From Luidia sarsii (lineage: Eukaryota > Echinodermata > Asteroidea > Paxillosida > Luidiidae): a DNA stretch of 64,000 bases. Made by a program: the position numbers and the translations under genes. The DNA lies in contig OX465101.1 in assembly GCA_949987565.1 (NCBI GenBank), positions 26,650,419 through 26,714,418 of the forward strand. Direction: 5' to 3'. This document shows, one piece after another, positions 45,571-57,900 of the stretch (within the stretch, counting starts at the first letter, position 1; the number at the start of each line of letters is the position of its first letter). Below the pieces are notes generated by a model, which did no database searches, was not told where the DNA came from, and saw nothing but the letters and a program-made list of their open reading frames with translations.

Positions 45571-47029
45571 AGGATGGAGGAGGTGGGCAGGAGGAGAAGA
45601 AGGGAGTTCATACACTCTGTCCGACTGCCTTGGAGCAAGAGTAGGGATGTGGCTGACTGGCAGAGGCGGAGAGAGCGAGCGAGGTAGAGAGGGAGAGAGC
45701 GAGCATCAACCTCTTGTGCCAAGCCATGGCCTCCCCTGGCCGAGTTGAATAACCTACTTCAGTCGCCTGGCCTCGCCATTAGACTTTAAAGATCTCAGCG
45801 GCCGCGAGCCCCCCCCCCCCAACCCCACCACCTCCAACCCCCTTTGCCAAGGACTGGGGACCCACATACAGATTGCCGTATGTTCACCTACATATCTCGT
45901 TGCCCCTTGCCTGCGGGGCATTGTTTCTGTTTTGGGAAGGCGTTGGGGAGGGGATGCGGTGGGGGGGGGGGGGGGGGGTGAGGGAGGGAGGGGAGGGGTT
46001 GGTTGCTGGAACTAGGCTAATTCTGTTTGGTTGTCTCAGGGGGTTGTCCCGGTTAGGGGCCTACTCAAAAAAAAAAGGGGGGGTCTACTTACTGGATGGT
46101 GTATGTGTGTATGTGTTTAAATAAAGGTGTCTTATATTTATGATTCAGGTAATGTTCTTGTTTCCTATCCATCAAACCTTTCCATTCTCTTTTCCCTCCT
46201 GAAAGCTGCACTTCACTTCCCAATCTTCCAACTGTTAGAGACCCCTGCTTGCTTATTCACGGCATGGGGGGGTGGAAGGTTGGAAGGAACTAGGGGAAGA
46301 CCATTTTGCTTTCAGCGGTGAGGTCTTGGCCCCTGTGTGAATCTCGGGCGGCCGGATGAGGGGGGGGGGGGTTCCGTGCGGGGCGGAAGATTTCATCAGT
46401 CTCTCTCAATTGTAGCCCCGGCCAGTGATAGCCGTGGGGAGGAATGGAAAGTAAAGCCCAGGCTGCATTATACATTGACACCTCTGGCTCTCTTACTCTT
46501 AGAATAGAAGGGTGGAGGGAAAAGAGGGGATTTTCAGAAAAGAAAAAAAATCAGAAGGGACAGGGAAAAAACGGGAGGAGGAGAATGCATATATTGGCCA
46601 GTTCCATGTATCAAGAGAGCAGGTTTGTTTTACTCACTCAAAAAAAAAATTACAATTCTGATACGGTTTATCGAAGCTAGACGCACATTTTTACAGTCTG
46701 TTTCGCCCTAAGATGATGTATACATTACATTATTGGTCCACGGTTTCCTGTTGGGTTTCCCAGCATTTCTGAAATGGATTCCATGGAATCAAACCTCTCA
46801 GAGTGGTGTAGCGTTACAGCGGGATTGTAGGGTCGTCATTCTGGGAAACGCAGATCAGAGCGTTGACCTATGATTGGCTCCAGGGTTTTCCCCTGTGTAT
46901 CAAACGGTGGGGTGGCCCGCCTCACTGCTTTGATTGGCCACCTCGGCTCTTTGTCTCCCAAACTGGCCAACCTCAGACTCGGATTTTAGACGAAAACCAA
47001 GCAGAGGCAGCAGCATGTAGAAGTGACGC
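44131..47029. other. Non-coding region with microsatellites
   Basis: Contents are a T12G9 junction (44400-44420), an A run (44665-44688), GT runs (44780-44815), an AC run (45293-45324), a GA run (45535-45567) and G runs (45960-45979). Inverted CCAAT motifs (ATTGG) lie at 46873 and 46932. No exon was recognised. Confidence 0.5.
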
Positions 47030-47033
47030 TTAA

Positions 47034-47333
47034 AGCCCCTACACAACATTGGTTGAGGTCAAAGAATAGCATCCATATGTTGTCTGATCCAACATAATTA
47101 TGCATGAAATAGCACACCTGTGAAAATTTCAGCTCAATCCGCCAACCGAGTCTCGAGAAAATCGTGAAAACTGCTTCATTTGTTTCGTGAACATTTTTCT
47201 CCCAAAATACAACATTTTAGGCAGAAATATTTCAGTGAGAGGTTTCTACTATAACCATCTTCAAACTGTGTAAGTTTTATTTAAATCTGTGAACATTTCT
47301 GTTTTTTGATCATACCAATGTTGTGTAGGGGCT
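47034..47333 (+). mobile_element. piggyBac-like MITE (family A), copy 3 with internal deletion
   Basis: The ends AGCCCCTACACAACATTGGT and ACCAATGTTGTGTAGGGGCT are flanked by TTAA on both sides (47030-47033 and 47334-47337). At 300 bp it lacks about 75 bp of the interior present in copies 1 and 2, between CATTTGTTTCGTGAA and CATTTTTCTCCC. Confidence 0.85.
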
Positions 47334-48099
47334 TTAAAGGTTGTTTTTTTCCTAGCCAAGTATGTTCCCACATGCATGTGCTAAAGTGTTACAGACCCAT
47401 TTCAAATCAAGATTATGACTTGTGGAACATCAATTTAGGGCAAATAATCAACTTTGCAAATCATCGCGATTCAAAAACCGGGTGTTTTGGGGTTGTTGCT
47501 TTTTTTTCGCTCGCGTCGACAAGGGCCCAAAAAAATTGCGATGCCAAAAATCACTTGCCGATCGTGGTTCGCAATTGTGTTCAAGCAGTGCATGTGGCCT
47601 TGAGGATACCTCATGCAGGGAGACATGCAAACAAGCACAGGCACTTCCTGTCGCTCAGTGCAAACGACGCATTGTGGGATTTAAACAACCCAAAACAAAA
47701 CTGGTGCAATTCAGCATTGAGCCAAATTAGGGCCATTTTCACTGTCGAAAAAAAACAAAAACCGGCAATTATTTGGACCGCGTTTTGAATCACGATTCAA
47801 ACTGTGTGTGTGTGGGTGTGTGTGTGCGTGTGTGGACACAATAAATGTGATTATTAAGTGGGGTTGGTATCGCGATCCTGACTCCACTACTCCTCCGGTG
47901 TTAGTGAAACTTGTCTATACAATCGATTTATTTGTCACGCTGTGCGTGTGGGGAAAAATGTTGGGATGGTTATTATGTCTCCCACTAGCCATCAGGAGCA
48001 CATCGAATCTCCGTACATGATTTCGGATTTCATCAAGTGTGAGCCGTTACTTGCTCGTACTGTTGACTGACGCGAAGCCTCTTGGCCAAAAAAAGAAAA

Positions 48100-48330
48100 A
48101 AACTCGGAGGGGGCGGGGGCGGGGGGGAGGGGATGCGCGAGAGCTGTGGACGGATGATTGGCCGGCGCTTGCTCAGACCAGCGATCCGCGCCTAATCTGA
48201 GCAATCTCCTCGGGAATCAGCCGGCCGTTGATGTCGCCGGCGGGACCTCGGAGTGCACTTCGCAATTCCCGGGTTCCCCCCCCCCCCCCCCCCGCCCGCT
48301 GAAGATGTCCCCGTCGTCACGTGGGAGTGC
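48100..48330. promoter_or_regulatory. CpG-rich patch with GC boxes and a CCAAT motif (candidate regulatory region)
   Basis: GGGGGCGGGGGCGGGG (about 48108-48124) resembles adjacent Sp1 sites. GATTGGCCGG follows (inverted CCAAT at 48157), then about 100 bp with many CG dinucleotides. It could be a promoter or first-exon region, but no transcription start, start codon or splice site is convincing. Confidence 0.25.
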
Positions 48331-49579
48331 CCAAGGACACTGGATGCCATCAAAGCAAGACATCCCAATGTGTACTTTTCCAGCAGCTGATCTTTCAATC
48401 CAAGGAATCCCTTTCTCAGAGGCAGAATACCTTCCCCCCTTCAGTTTCAGTGATTTCAGTCGTTCTGGATTACAATAAATACTTCCTCCCCCGCCAAAAC
48501 AAAAAAATTGAACCCCTTTGCAGTTGATTTTTTTATTTTATTTATGTAGATTTCTACAAACAGCCAGTGATTCCGGTAATTTTGGTAATAATGCCAATAA
48601 TTTAGGAATAAGTTTTTATTCCATCAACGATTTATTAGCTAAGAGGATCCAATGCTTACAGATGTCCCCCCCCCCCCCTCCGCACTCTCGTTGCCAATAC
48701 GCTTGGGCATCGGTTGAAGAGGTTCAGGTCCAAAGTGTCTAGCGGTCAATTACATTAGGCTCCCCTCCCCCCTCCCCCCCACCCCAATCTGCTGGACCTC
48801 CACCAACCAGGTAGAGACTTCTCAGCAAGAGGTGCGGTGTAGCTCAAGGGGAAGGTCAAGGTCATTTCGTTCGGAGGTTTCGGCGATAACATTTGCCGCT
48901 AGAATGAGTATACCATGCCGATGAAGAATAAGCCACAAAGTGAAATCAAAGCCAAACAAACATGGACAGTGTGACTGATTTTTTTGTTGATTTTTTTTTT
49001 GCCGTTTTTTCGCTGGAATGAGCTGCGGTAATGACCTCCCTGCCTTGATGTCCATGAAGATTGGAGGGATAGGAAACTCGTGCTTAGACAAAACGTGCCC
49101 TATTGTGTGTGTAGCAGCTGCCAAGAGCATGTTAAGGAAATGAAAATCATCCCAATCTGCTGCATATTTTCATATTGTTCCAAACCCCCCCCCCCCAAAA
49201 AAAAAATTTATGAAACCTCAAGGTTCTTGCGTCTAAAATGCCCCCCCCCCCCCCCCCCCCCGGCAAACAACCTTTCAGCAAGAAATCTGCCTCGTGTCGG
49301 CGACCTTCTCGCGCACGTCATTAGAAAAAAAAGGACTGCTTATACAAGTAACTATTCACGATCTGATTTTGACGGGGGATTACCGCCAAGAGTCAGTAGC
49401 CCTCAAACGAGTCGTTCCAGCTTTGAGGATCGGAGGACGAGCTGATGATTGGAATCGCTCAGATTTCATCGGGAATGCAAATCGTGTTGGACATTTTTTG
49501 ATGCATGGAGATGTGGTGTTTTTGTCCGTCTCTCCCTCTCTTTCTAATTCTTTCTCACTCTAATTTGTTCTCATCCACT

Positions 49580-49779
49580 NNNNNNNNNNNNNNNNNNNNN
49601 NNNNNNNNNNNNNNNNNNNNNNNNNNNNNNNNNNNNNNNNNNNNNNNNNNNNNNNNNNNNNNNNNNNNNNNNNNNNNNNNNNNNNNNNNNNNNNNNNNNN
49701 NNNNNNNNNNNNNNNNNNNNNNNNNNNNNNNNNNNNNNNNNNNNNNNNNNNNNNNNNNNNNNNNNNNNNNNNNNNNNNN
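49580..49779. other. Assembly gap (200 N)
   Basis: Exactly 200 undetermined bases in a CT-rich context. Confidence 1.
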
Positions 49780-49825
49780 TTTGTCCCTCTCCCTTCCCCT
49801 GTCTTCCCCCATTTTTATCTCTTCT

Positions 49826-49872
49826 GCCTTTGAGAAAGGTACTGCTTGGATCGAAATGTCAGGCCCTCAAAA
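49826..49872 (-). repeat. Family B core fragment
   Basis: CTTTGAGAAAGGTACTGCTT then GGATCGAAATGTCAGGCCC is the reverse-strand core next to the gap. Confidence 0.65.
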
Positions 49873-49988
49873 TTGGTCTTCTTCTTGATCTTCATTACAG
49901 GGCTCAATGTGAACAGTATCCCTGCTGCCGATGGCCATCATAAATGGCCACCATGAAAAGAAATGACCAAAAAAAAACCAACAAAATA

Positions 49989-50243
49989 TTTGACTGGACG
50001 GGGACTTGAACCCAAGACCTCTTATTAATATACCAGTGCTCTTCCATCTGAGCTATCCAGCTCTTAGATGGTGGCCTTCCCTTATGTATCAACTAGTCTT
50101 TGCCGGGATGGGGGCGCCGGTCAGAAGCAATTCAACCTTTAACTGCCATATATCTCCAGGGATCACGCCCCCTTTCAATCAGATGCGAACAACCAATGGT
50201 TGTAAACCTGGCTACAGCAGCTCGGGGATCACACAAAGTGGAT
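49989..50243 (-). mobile_element. SINE-like family D element with 3' tRNA-like domain, copy 2
   Basis: On the minus strand the order is GTGATCCCCGAGCTGCTGTA, GATATATGGCAGTTAAAGG, GACTAGTTGATACATAAGGG, then a tRNA-like domain (50063-49989) with AGCTGGA/TCCAGTC acceptor arms, A box TAGCTCAGATGGAAGAGC and B box GGTTCAAGTCC. The region upstream of the tRNA-like part is collinear with copy 1. Confidence 0.75.
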
Positions 50244-50639
50244 GCAGCTTTTTCAATTCACGTAAAAAAAATTAAAAATAATAATAATAGTAATTCTGGT
50301 CAACTGACGGAGACAGGTACATTCACATGTCATGGGCTATCTGCGACAATTTGGATTACTGAACTAAACCCTTTAGAAATACTGAGAGAAAGAAGAAGAA
50401 AAAAACCACAACAATTTTGCTCAGGATTCACTCAGGATCTAATTCACCCAAAGTTGGCGGGACCGGAAATGCGATATGAGTGAAAAGTGCATGGGGTCCA
50501 GTCAGTGTCCCTGACTCCCCCCCAAAAAAAACCACATTATGCATCCTGCCTGAGTTTGCCAAGTGTTTGACATTTGACACAGCATGCTGGAGGTGAATGA
50601 AGATTGCAATAACAACAACTGCTGACTCCCTCCGCCCCC

Positions 50640-50773
50640 ACTCTGTCTGTGACTGTCTCTGTCTGTGATTGTCTCTCCCTCTATTTATCTCTCTCCATCT
50701 ATCTCTCTCTATCTCTTGCTATCTATGTTTTTGTGTCTGTCTCCCTATCTCTTCCCCCTCTTACCCCCCCCCC

Positions 50774-50818
<45 letters not shown>

Positions 50819-51400
50819 TCCCCTCTCTTTCTATGTTTTTGTGTCTCTCCCTCTCTCTCTCCCCCTCTCTCTCCCCCGCTCTCTCCCTCTCTCTGTCTCT
50901 CTCCCTCTGTCTCCCCTCTCTGTCTCCTCTCCCCTCTGTCTCTCTCCCTCTGTCTCCCTCGCTGCCTCTCTCACTCTCACTCTCCTACTCTCTGTCTCTC
51001 CCACTCTCTCTCCCACTCTCTGTCTCTCTCCCACTCTCTGTCTCTCTCCCTCTCTTTCCCACTCTCTGTCTCTCTCCCTCTCTCTCCCTCTGTCTCCCCT
51101 CTCTTTCTCTCTCCCTCTGTCTCCCCACTCTCTGTCTCTCTCCCTCTGTCTCCCCTCGCTGCCTCTCTCACTCTCTCTCTCCTACTCCCTGTCTCTCTCC
51201 CTCTCCCACTCTCTGTCTCTCTCCCTCTCTCTCCCCCCTCTCTGTCTCTCTCCCTCTCTCCCCCCTCTCTGTCTCTCCCACTCTCTCTCTCCCACTCTGT
51301 CTCTCCCACTCTCTCCCACTCTCTGTCTCTCTCCATCTCTCTGTCTTTCTTTCTATGTTTCCGTGTCTCCCCCACCCCCTCTGTCCCTCTTTGTCTCTCA
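50640..51400 (+). repeat. CT-rich (CTCTGT/CTCTCC)n array
   Basis: About 760 bp of pyrimidine-rich CTCTCTGTCTCTCTCCC units. Predicted Ser/Leu/Pro frames and their Arg/Glu complements are artefacts. Confidence 0.95.
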
Positions 51401-51868
51401 CTTCATCAAGGGTCAGGGTGAACAGTATGTTCATGCTAGTTCTCTCTTCGCACCGGGGCAGCTGAATCTGTTCACACAAATAGTCCGTAATGATAGCCTA
51501 GTTGGCTGGTTTCCATGCTACTTGTGCGTGCCATGGGGACACCGTCAGGCAAGGACCTTTGGTTACTAGGCGCTACACGATGACATAAAAGTGTGTGTGT
51601 GTTGTCAGATCACATCGCACCACCATGAGTTGGCAATTTATACACGGTGTGGGTTTGTGCATATACGTGGGCTTGTGATGAAGATGGTGGCAAAACCTCA
51701 CGGAAACCATCGCGGCATACCATTTTTGGTGCGGTACAGAACGGGGAGGGTTGGGGTTGTTTCTGTAATGCAAGTAATTTTCATGACAACCCCTTTATGA
51801 GAAATTGGACATTTTTTGATAATTCGAAGATTTTTTTTTTTTTTTTTTTTTTAAATTAGCAAAGAAGA

Positions 51869-51962
51869 ATTTGACTGGACCTGGATCTTAACCCAAGGCC
51901 TCAGGTGCTATAACTACATCTGGTGTTCAGAGGACTGGGTTCGAATCCCGGTGCAGTCAAAT
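51869..51962. mobile_element. Inverted pair of tRNA-like SINE ends
   Basis: ATTTGACTGGACCTGGATCT (minus-strand tRNA-like 3' end) faces GGTTCGAATCCCGGTGCAGT (plus-strand B box and 3' end). The two arms are imperfect reverse complements over about 33 bases. Confidence 0.6.
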
Positions 51963-52504
51963 TATCCGTTGCTCTCTTGATGGATTTGGCTTCCTCTCTC
52001 TTTCCCATTGATCTGCTCCACCTCGATGCGCACCTTTTTTTGGATCCCAACTTGGCCGAATGCAGGCACAGACGTAGGCTAATGTCAAAATGCGTTTCGG
52101 CCGTAACCGGCAGAGGAAAGGGGGTGGTGATGATGATGATGATGATGTCATGGCAGGCAATGCGTGATGTCACACCCAGTAGGCTACCACAATCTCCTGG
52201 CTTTTGCGATTGGACTCCGCCTTTGGCCAACTGGAGTGCAGCCCCGACTACATGTACTACCCAATGCGCCCCTGTCTCGTGCTGTGATCCCGAATTGAGG
52301 TTGTCCCCCCGACCCTAACCGCTGACTCCCCTCTCCCTCCCCCCTCCTCCATTGGAAAGCCACCTTGTCACAGCCCTTGAACTTCCAACTCACTCCCGGC
52401 GCTGCAAAACCTCCCTCACGTCCCCAACATCCTCCCAGCATGTCGGAGCACCCACCACACGCCGGCATCTTCGCATCACATTCACGTCAAGGGTTTGGGT
52501 TTTT

Positions 52505-52545
<41 letters not shown>

Positions 52546-53280
52546 GTCGACAACGAGCCGACGCAGCGGAGGATATATTCATTTGCGCATCATGTGCAAT
52601 TACCAGGTTTCTATAAAAACAGGAAGGGGGTGAGGGGTGGAGGGAGTGGGGAGGTCTCTGTGCGAGTGCGTGCTATGTCTGTGTCCCCGGTTTTCTTTCT
52701 CTGACTAATGGAGCGGAGTTTGTTTGGGCTGAGGGAGGGGGGGGGGGGTTGAGGGTAGAGGGTAGAGGGAGAGAGAGAGGGGTCTGGGGAAGATTTGGTG
52801 AAGGAGGAGAGTGGTTGTAGACACTGTGATACTTGTACGCCAGGGCAGATTTTTCTTGGGGGGGGGGGAAGGATGGTTTGGAATATACAGACAGGTTCGG
52901 CAATTGATATATGCGTGTACCGGGTATTAAATTTCGTTGTCTCCTTCGGAGTGTTTAGCAACTCAAAGTGGATTGAAATTAAAGAGAAAACGTCCCAAAA
53001 CAGTGATGTTATAGGGAGAAAGCCAAACACTTGCAGTTTATATGTCATGGGTTACATGTACAGCTGTATGTACCACACATTGTACACGCACATACACACC
53101 CACACTCACTCACTCATCAGATATCATCAGAGATCCTGACCATTAAGTGCTGCCTCTGGCTGTGCAATATTCATGAACAATTTTCAATGGAAACTTTCCA
53201 ATTTTTTTTTAAATTCTTTGGTGAGGGGTGTTCTGCCTTGTGTGCATTTCCTATCACGTGTGATTATCAGGAGTTGGCCT
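51963..53280. other. Non-coding region, no gene recognised
   Basis: It holds a (TGA)n run at 52124-52147 and a CT run at 52518-52545. Nothing else was recognised. Confidence 0.5.
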
Positions 53281-53289
53281 ATCCTTTTG

Positions 53290-53610
53290 GATTGTCCCTG
53301 TCTGTGTTTCTTTCTCTCTGTCTCTGTCTCTGCCTCTGTCGGTGTCTCTGTCTCTATACTCTGTCTCTGCCAGTGTTTCTGTCTATGTCTCTGTTCCTGT
53401 CCATGTCCCCGTCCCTGTCCCTGTCCCCATCTCTGTCTCTATCACCTGCTCTGTCGTCCCTTTCCATCTCCCTCTCTGTTTCTGTCACCGGCTGTCTCTT
53501 TCCGTCTCTCTGTCTTTCTCCTCACCCTCACTGTCCTAACCTCCCTCCCTTGTCTTCCCCTTCTTTCTCTCCCTCTCACACTCACTCTCACTCTCTCCCC
53601 CCTCCCCCTC
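53290..53610 (+). repeat. (TCTGTC)n pyrimidine-rich repeat
   Basis: Interrupted TCTGTCTCTG and CCTGTCCCTG units. Confidence 0.9.
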
Positions 53611-53889
53611 CCAATGTCTCAAGGCATAGTCCCCATGTAAAGTTAGTGTCTTTTTCTCTCTCTCCTCTCTCTCTCTTTTTTTTAAAATGCTGTTGCCTGG
53701 GCCTGCCAACTGAGGTCTTTGACCGGGGTCTGAGGCTAGACCCGCCAGGGATTGTCCATTACGTCTGTCAGTGTTGCACAGCTGCCAGGGCAGCTGTTGA
53801 GTGCTGGGGTATTAAGTCAGTTGCCAGAATTAAGCCTCCGTCTTGGCACTGGCTGAACAGGCATTTTACATTCACTCTCTCCGGAGTCT

Positions 53890-54300
53890 CTTTCTCTTTT
53901 CTTCTTTCTGATCTCTCTCCTCCTCCCTTCTCTCTCCCCCCTCTATCTCTCCCTCTCTCCGCTCTCTCTCCTCTCTCTCTCCTCTCTCTCTCCTCTCTCT
54001 CTCCTCTCTCTCTCTCCTCTCTCTCTCCTCTCTCTCTCCCCTCTCTCTCCTCTCTCTCCTCTCTCTCCTCTCTCTCCTCTCTCTCTCTTCTCTCTCTCTC
54101 TCTCCCTCTCTCCCTCTCTCTCATCTGTCTCTGTCTCCCCTCTCTCTCATCTCTCTCTGTCTTTCCCCTCTCTCCCCTCTCTCCCCTCTCTCCTCTGTCT
54201 CTCCTCTGTCTATCCTCTCCTCTCTCACTCTCTCTCTCTCTCTCCTCTCTCCCTCCCTCTTTCCTATCTCTCTCACTCTCTCTCCTCTCTCCCTCCCTTC
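53890..54300 (+). repeat. (CTCTCTCC)n pyrimidine array
   Basis: About 400 bp of nearly pure pyrimidine, CTCTCTCTCCTCTCT units. Confidence 0.95.
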
Positions 54301-54375
54301 TTCCTCGAAGTATAAAGGTATTTTTCTCTCTATCATTTCTTGCTCTCCCCACCCCTCTCCCTCTCATCAGTTAAC

Positions 54376-54508
54376 AGCCATAGAATAGCCATAGAATAGC
54401 CATAGAATAGCCATAGAATAGCCATAGAATAGCCATAGAATAGCCATAGAATAGCCATAGAATAGCCATAGAATAGCCATAGAATAGCCATAGAATAGCC
54501 ATAGAATA
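54376..54508 (+). repeat. 11-bp minisatellite, 12 copies
   Basis: AGCCATAGAAT is repeated 12 times without any substitution. The unit is unlike the purine/pyrimidine repeats that dominate the window. Confidence 0.97.
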
Positions 54509-55710
54509 TTATGCTGGTGGATGTGTGGTATAGTGTCAGAGATCCTCTAAGTCTAATTTGATGCTCAAATTTCCATTCACCTTCTTAGATTTGGGTTCTG
54601 TGATTGGAAAAATCACAGTTGCTCATCCTGTCTGATTTTGTTTTTAAAGAACCAAATCAAGGAAGGCGGGAGAACTGGCCAGAATTTCTTTTTTCCCCTG
54701 AATACTTCTATTGACGTAGAGAACATTTGGGCTGTATTATCTTTATCTGAAACCTTCTGGCAGTGTTGTAAACTGTACTCAACACGAGAGCTTTGCTGGG
54801 AATTCAGCTAAGACCTCTGGTCTCAGCCACAATAAAATAGAATTTGTCCTTGCCATCTGAATTTTATTCGATTTGTTTATATTTTTTATATTTTTTAATG
54901 ATTTGTTATTTTGGTCATTGGAATCAGTCAGCAGTTTGCAGCATCACTTTTCAGATGACTGTTGAGATGTTTGCGATTTATTTTTTGTCCGTCATTAGCA
55001 TAGAGTGATTTCCCCGTAATTTTTGTTTTTTTTGTTTTTTGTTTTTTATACCTTCGACCAGACTCTAGTAATCATGACATAGCATTTCCCTCTGTCTGCT
55101 TCTCCCCTTGTGACCAACCGCTAGCCCCCCCCCACCCCCCACCCCTCACCTGAGCCAATCTTACTACAGGAGTCCGGGGGTAGGCTTCCCCTCATCCCTT
55201 ACCCCTCTGTTCATCAAGCGGCCTGGCAGTAATAAGATGCCTGCCTCTCCAGTGGTTGATTAATTGAGGCACTTGACTCTGTCACATCTTAAAGCCCCCC
55301 CCCAAAAAAAAATCTCCCCAGTGTCATGTCATCAATTACACACGAAAAAAAAAAAACCTCAATCTTGCCACCCCTGACAAAACTAGCTTGATGTCGCTAC
55401 TCGCTAGCGATTGCACCCCCCCCCTCTCTCTCTCTCTCTTCCCTCCTGACCTTGGGGCATACAGAACACCCCCCCCCCCCCCCGAAGTTCAGTGACACGC
55501 AGTAGCGGCGATTGGGACGCAACAAAAGGTTGCTGATGTTTCGTTGAAGGGCACGATGTGCAGGGAAGTGAATATTCCCCCCTCCCCTCCTGAAAGGTGA
55601 AAATTCGGAATGTGTTTGTCTTCCCAATGACAAGGTATAGGACTTCATGGCCGCACTCGTACGTTTCAATTTGCCTCGGGTGAGTTGATCCGTTCAGAAG
55701 AGTTCAGAAC
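54509..55710. other. Non-coding region, no gene recognised
   Basis: Mostly A/T-rich sequence, then C runs and a C9A9 junction (55295-55312). Nothing else was recognised. Confidence 0.5.
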
Positions 55711-56004
55711 AATTAGGAGGGCCCCACGTTTCGATCCTGGCAGGAGCTTTCTCAATGGCAGAGAAAGGTCCTGCCAGGATCCAAACGTCAGGCCCTCCTA
55801 AATTTGTGATTTTTGGCATTTCGATCATTTTAGTCAGTAAGCAGTTTGCAACATGTTTGCGTATAATTGTTGGATGAGAGCTTTGAATAGGAACTTTTGA
55901 GAAAGGTCCTGCTAGGATCGAAACGTCAGGCCCACTAAATTTTAAGATTTGCATTTTGGTAATTTTAGTCAGTAAGCAGTTTGCAAAATTTTTGTATATC
56001 ACCA
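55711..56004 (-). mobile_element. Two tandem family B elements, the first a hairpin
   Basis: The first unit has facing arms AATTAGGAGGGCCCCACGTT and CAAACGTCAGGCCCTCCTAA around TCAATGGCAGAGA, then the flank TTTTAGTCAGTAAGCAGTTT. About 60 bp later a second unit runs GAGAAAGGTCCTGCTAGGAT, CGAAACGTCAGGCCCACTAA and the same flank, ending TTTTTGTATATCACC. The second unit closely matches the right arm and flank at 12279-12386. Confidence 0.8.
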
Positions 56005-56039
56005 GGAAAAAAAAAAACCCAAATATATCCTTTGACAAA

Positions 56040-56206
56040 GGTCCTGCCTGCTTTGTTTTAGATTTTAAAAAAGAAGAAGAAGAGAATAGATCACAACAAA
56101 CATCAAAGTGATTGAGAAATGTTAAATGTTAACTTTAAACAACCATAATTGCGAATCTAACCGATTATGAGAGCTTGACACTTCGTCCCTTTCCCAAAGG
56201 TAGAAA
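56040..56206. repeat. Family B fragments
   Basis: TGACAAAGGTCCTGCCTGC (56032-56050) and GACACTTCGTCCCTTTCCCA (56176-56195) are partial, diverged cores. Confidence 0.35.
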
Positions 56207-56739
56207 CAGAAAGCCTCTTGCCCTGAAGTGCCAAGTCAGATCACATTATCCTTTCCTTTTTTCTCCTCATTGCTACTTACTCTCTACCCTTGTGGGTTTT
56301 TTTTTGGTTGCTTGTGTGTGTGACTGTGATGAGCTTACAAGGGCAAGATTTCAATTTGATTGTCTCTCACCTTAACATCCAGACACTTGATAACCCCCCC
56401 CCCCCCTGTGAATGACCAGCCGGATCTCAAGGCAGCAATCAATGTCTGAGGTCCGACATGAACCCCCCCCCTCCTCGCCGCACCCGGCAACTTCCCCTCT
56501 TTGGAATATCATCAAGTCAAAGAGAAAGAAGCGCTTCGGCCAAGTCAAAGTCATCTTGCAGCCAACCGGCGGTGCATTGTCAGTCAAAGTTAGGGACGCC
56601 CGTTTTCTTCTTCGAGTCCCACACGACGGGGTGCGGTAGCACACGAGAGATTTTCTGCATGGACCCTGGCGTGACTTGAAAGCAGGGAAGAACAAGAGTG
56701 TGCGTGTCGGGAGGATATTGCACTGCTGCGAAAATCTCT

Positions 56740-57060
56740 CTCTCTTTCTTCTGCAAACTCTCGCCTTTTTTTCTGTCTCCCCCTCCCCCTCCCCTCTTTC
56801 TCTGTCTTTCTCTCCCTTCTTCTCTCTCTTCTTCTCTCACTGGCAAACCCTTTTGTCTCTGTTTCCCTCTCTCATTCTCCCTCGTCCACCTCTATCTCTG
56901 ACTCGGTGTCTCCCCCCCCTCCCTCTCCCTCTCTCTCTCTCTATGCCTCTCTCACCCTCTGCCTATCTCCTTGTCTCTCTCTGTCTCTTTCATTCGCTGT
57001 CTCCCCCTCCCCTCTCTATCTGTTGCTCCATCTATCTTTTCTTCAGTCTCTCTGTCACTC
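56740..57060 (+). repeat. Pyrimidine-rich CTCT/CCCT tract
   Basis: Interrupted CTCTCTCTCCC units. Confidence 0.8.
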
Positions 57061-57497
57061 TGAGACACCATGTTTGGTATTTTCTCCAAATTCAATCTCG
57101 CAGTATCTTGAAAAAAAAAAATCCCTATCCAAGTCTCAAGATATTAATGTGTTTGATGTGCAGAACAACATTTCTGACTTGCCTGTCAACATTTATAAGA
57201 ACAACCCCCCCCCCTAAAAAAAAATATAACAATACTTTAAGATGATGCTGCCATCAACCTCTGCTTCCTGGTGCATTCACGTTGCCCCATTAGCTACTGA
57301 CTAGAAATTTAAGCTGGGTCCGGGTCTATAGGTGATGGCATAGATTATAGATAGAAGGTGAACAGATCTTGGCCTACCGGTGCCAATTTCAACCGCACAT
57401 CCCATCTCTTTCCAAGGTGTCGGGATTTATTTTTTTCTATCACCAGCCGTCTAGAGGTCATACAAGTTCATTCATTGTTGTAATGTATGGGTTATAG

Positions 57498-57687
57498 AGA
57501 AGGGGGGAGAGGGGAGAGAGAGAGAGAGAAAGGGGGAGGGAGAGAGAGAGGGGGCAGGGAGAGAGAGAGGGGGGAGAGGGAGTGGAGGAGAGAGTAGGGG
57601 AGAGGGGGGAGAGAGAGAAAGGGGAGAGAGGTAGGGGGAGGGAGAGAGGAGAGAGGAGAGAGGATAGAGAGGGAGAGAGGGAGAGAG

Positions 57688-57757
<70 letters not shown>

Positions 57758-57900
57758 AGAAAGAGGGGAGGGAGAGGGAGAGAAGGAGGGGGTAGAGGGA
57801 GAGAGAGAGGAGAGAGAGATAGGGGAAGAGAGAGGAGAGAGAGAGAGAGAGAGAGAGGGGGGGACAGAAAAAAAAGAGGGGGACAGAGAGAGAGAGTGGG
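57498..57900 (+). repeat. GAGA/GGGAGA purine array
   Basis: About 400 bp of nearly pure purine. Confidence 0.95.

Noticed and set aside
50649..51569. 306-codon Ser/Leu-rich frame
   Set aside because: It is a pure pyrimidine repeat, and all three forward frames are open in the same way.
53031..54374. 447-codon frame, the longest in the window
   Set aside because: Most of it reads through TCTGTC and CTCTCTCC arrays; the first 80 codons match no family I recognise and have no start context or splice support.
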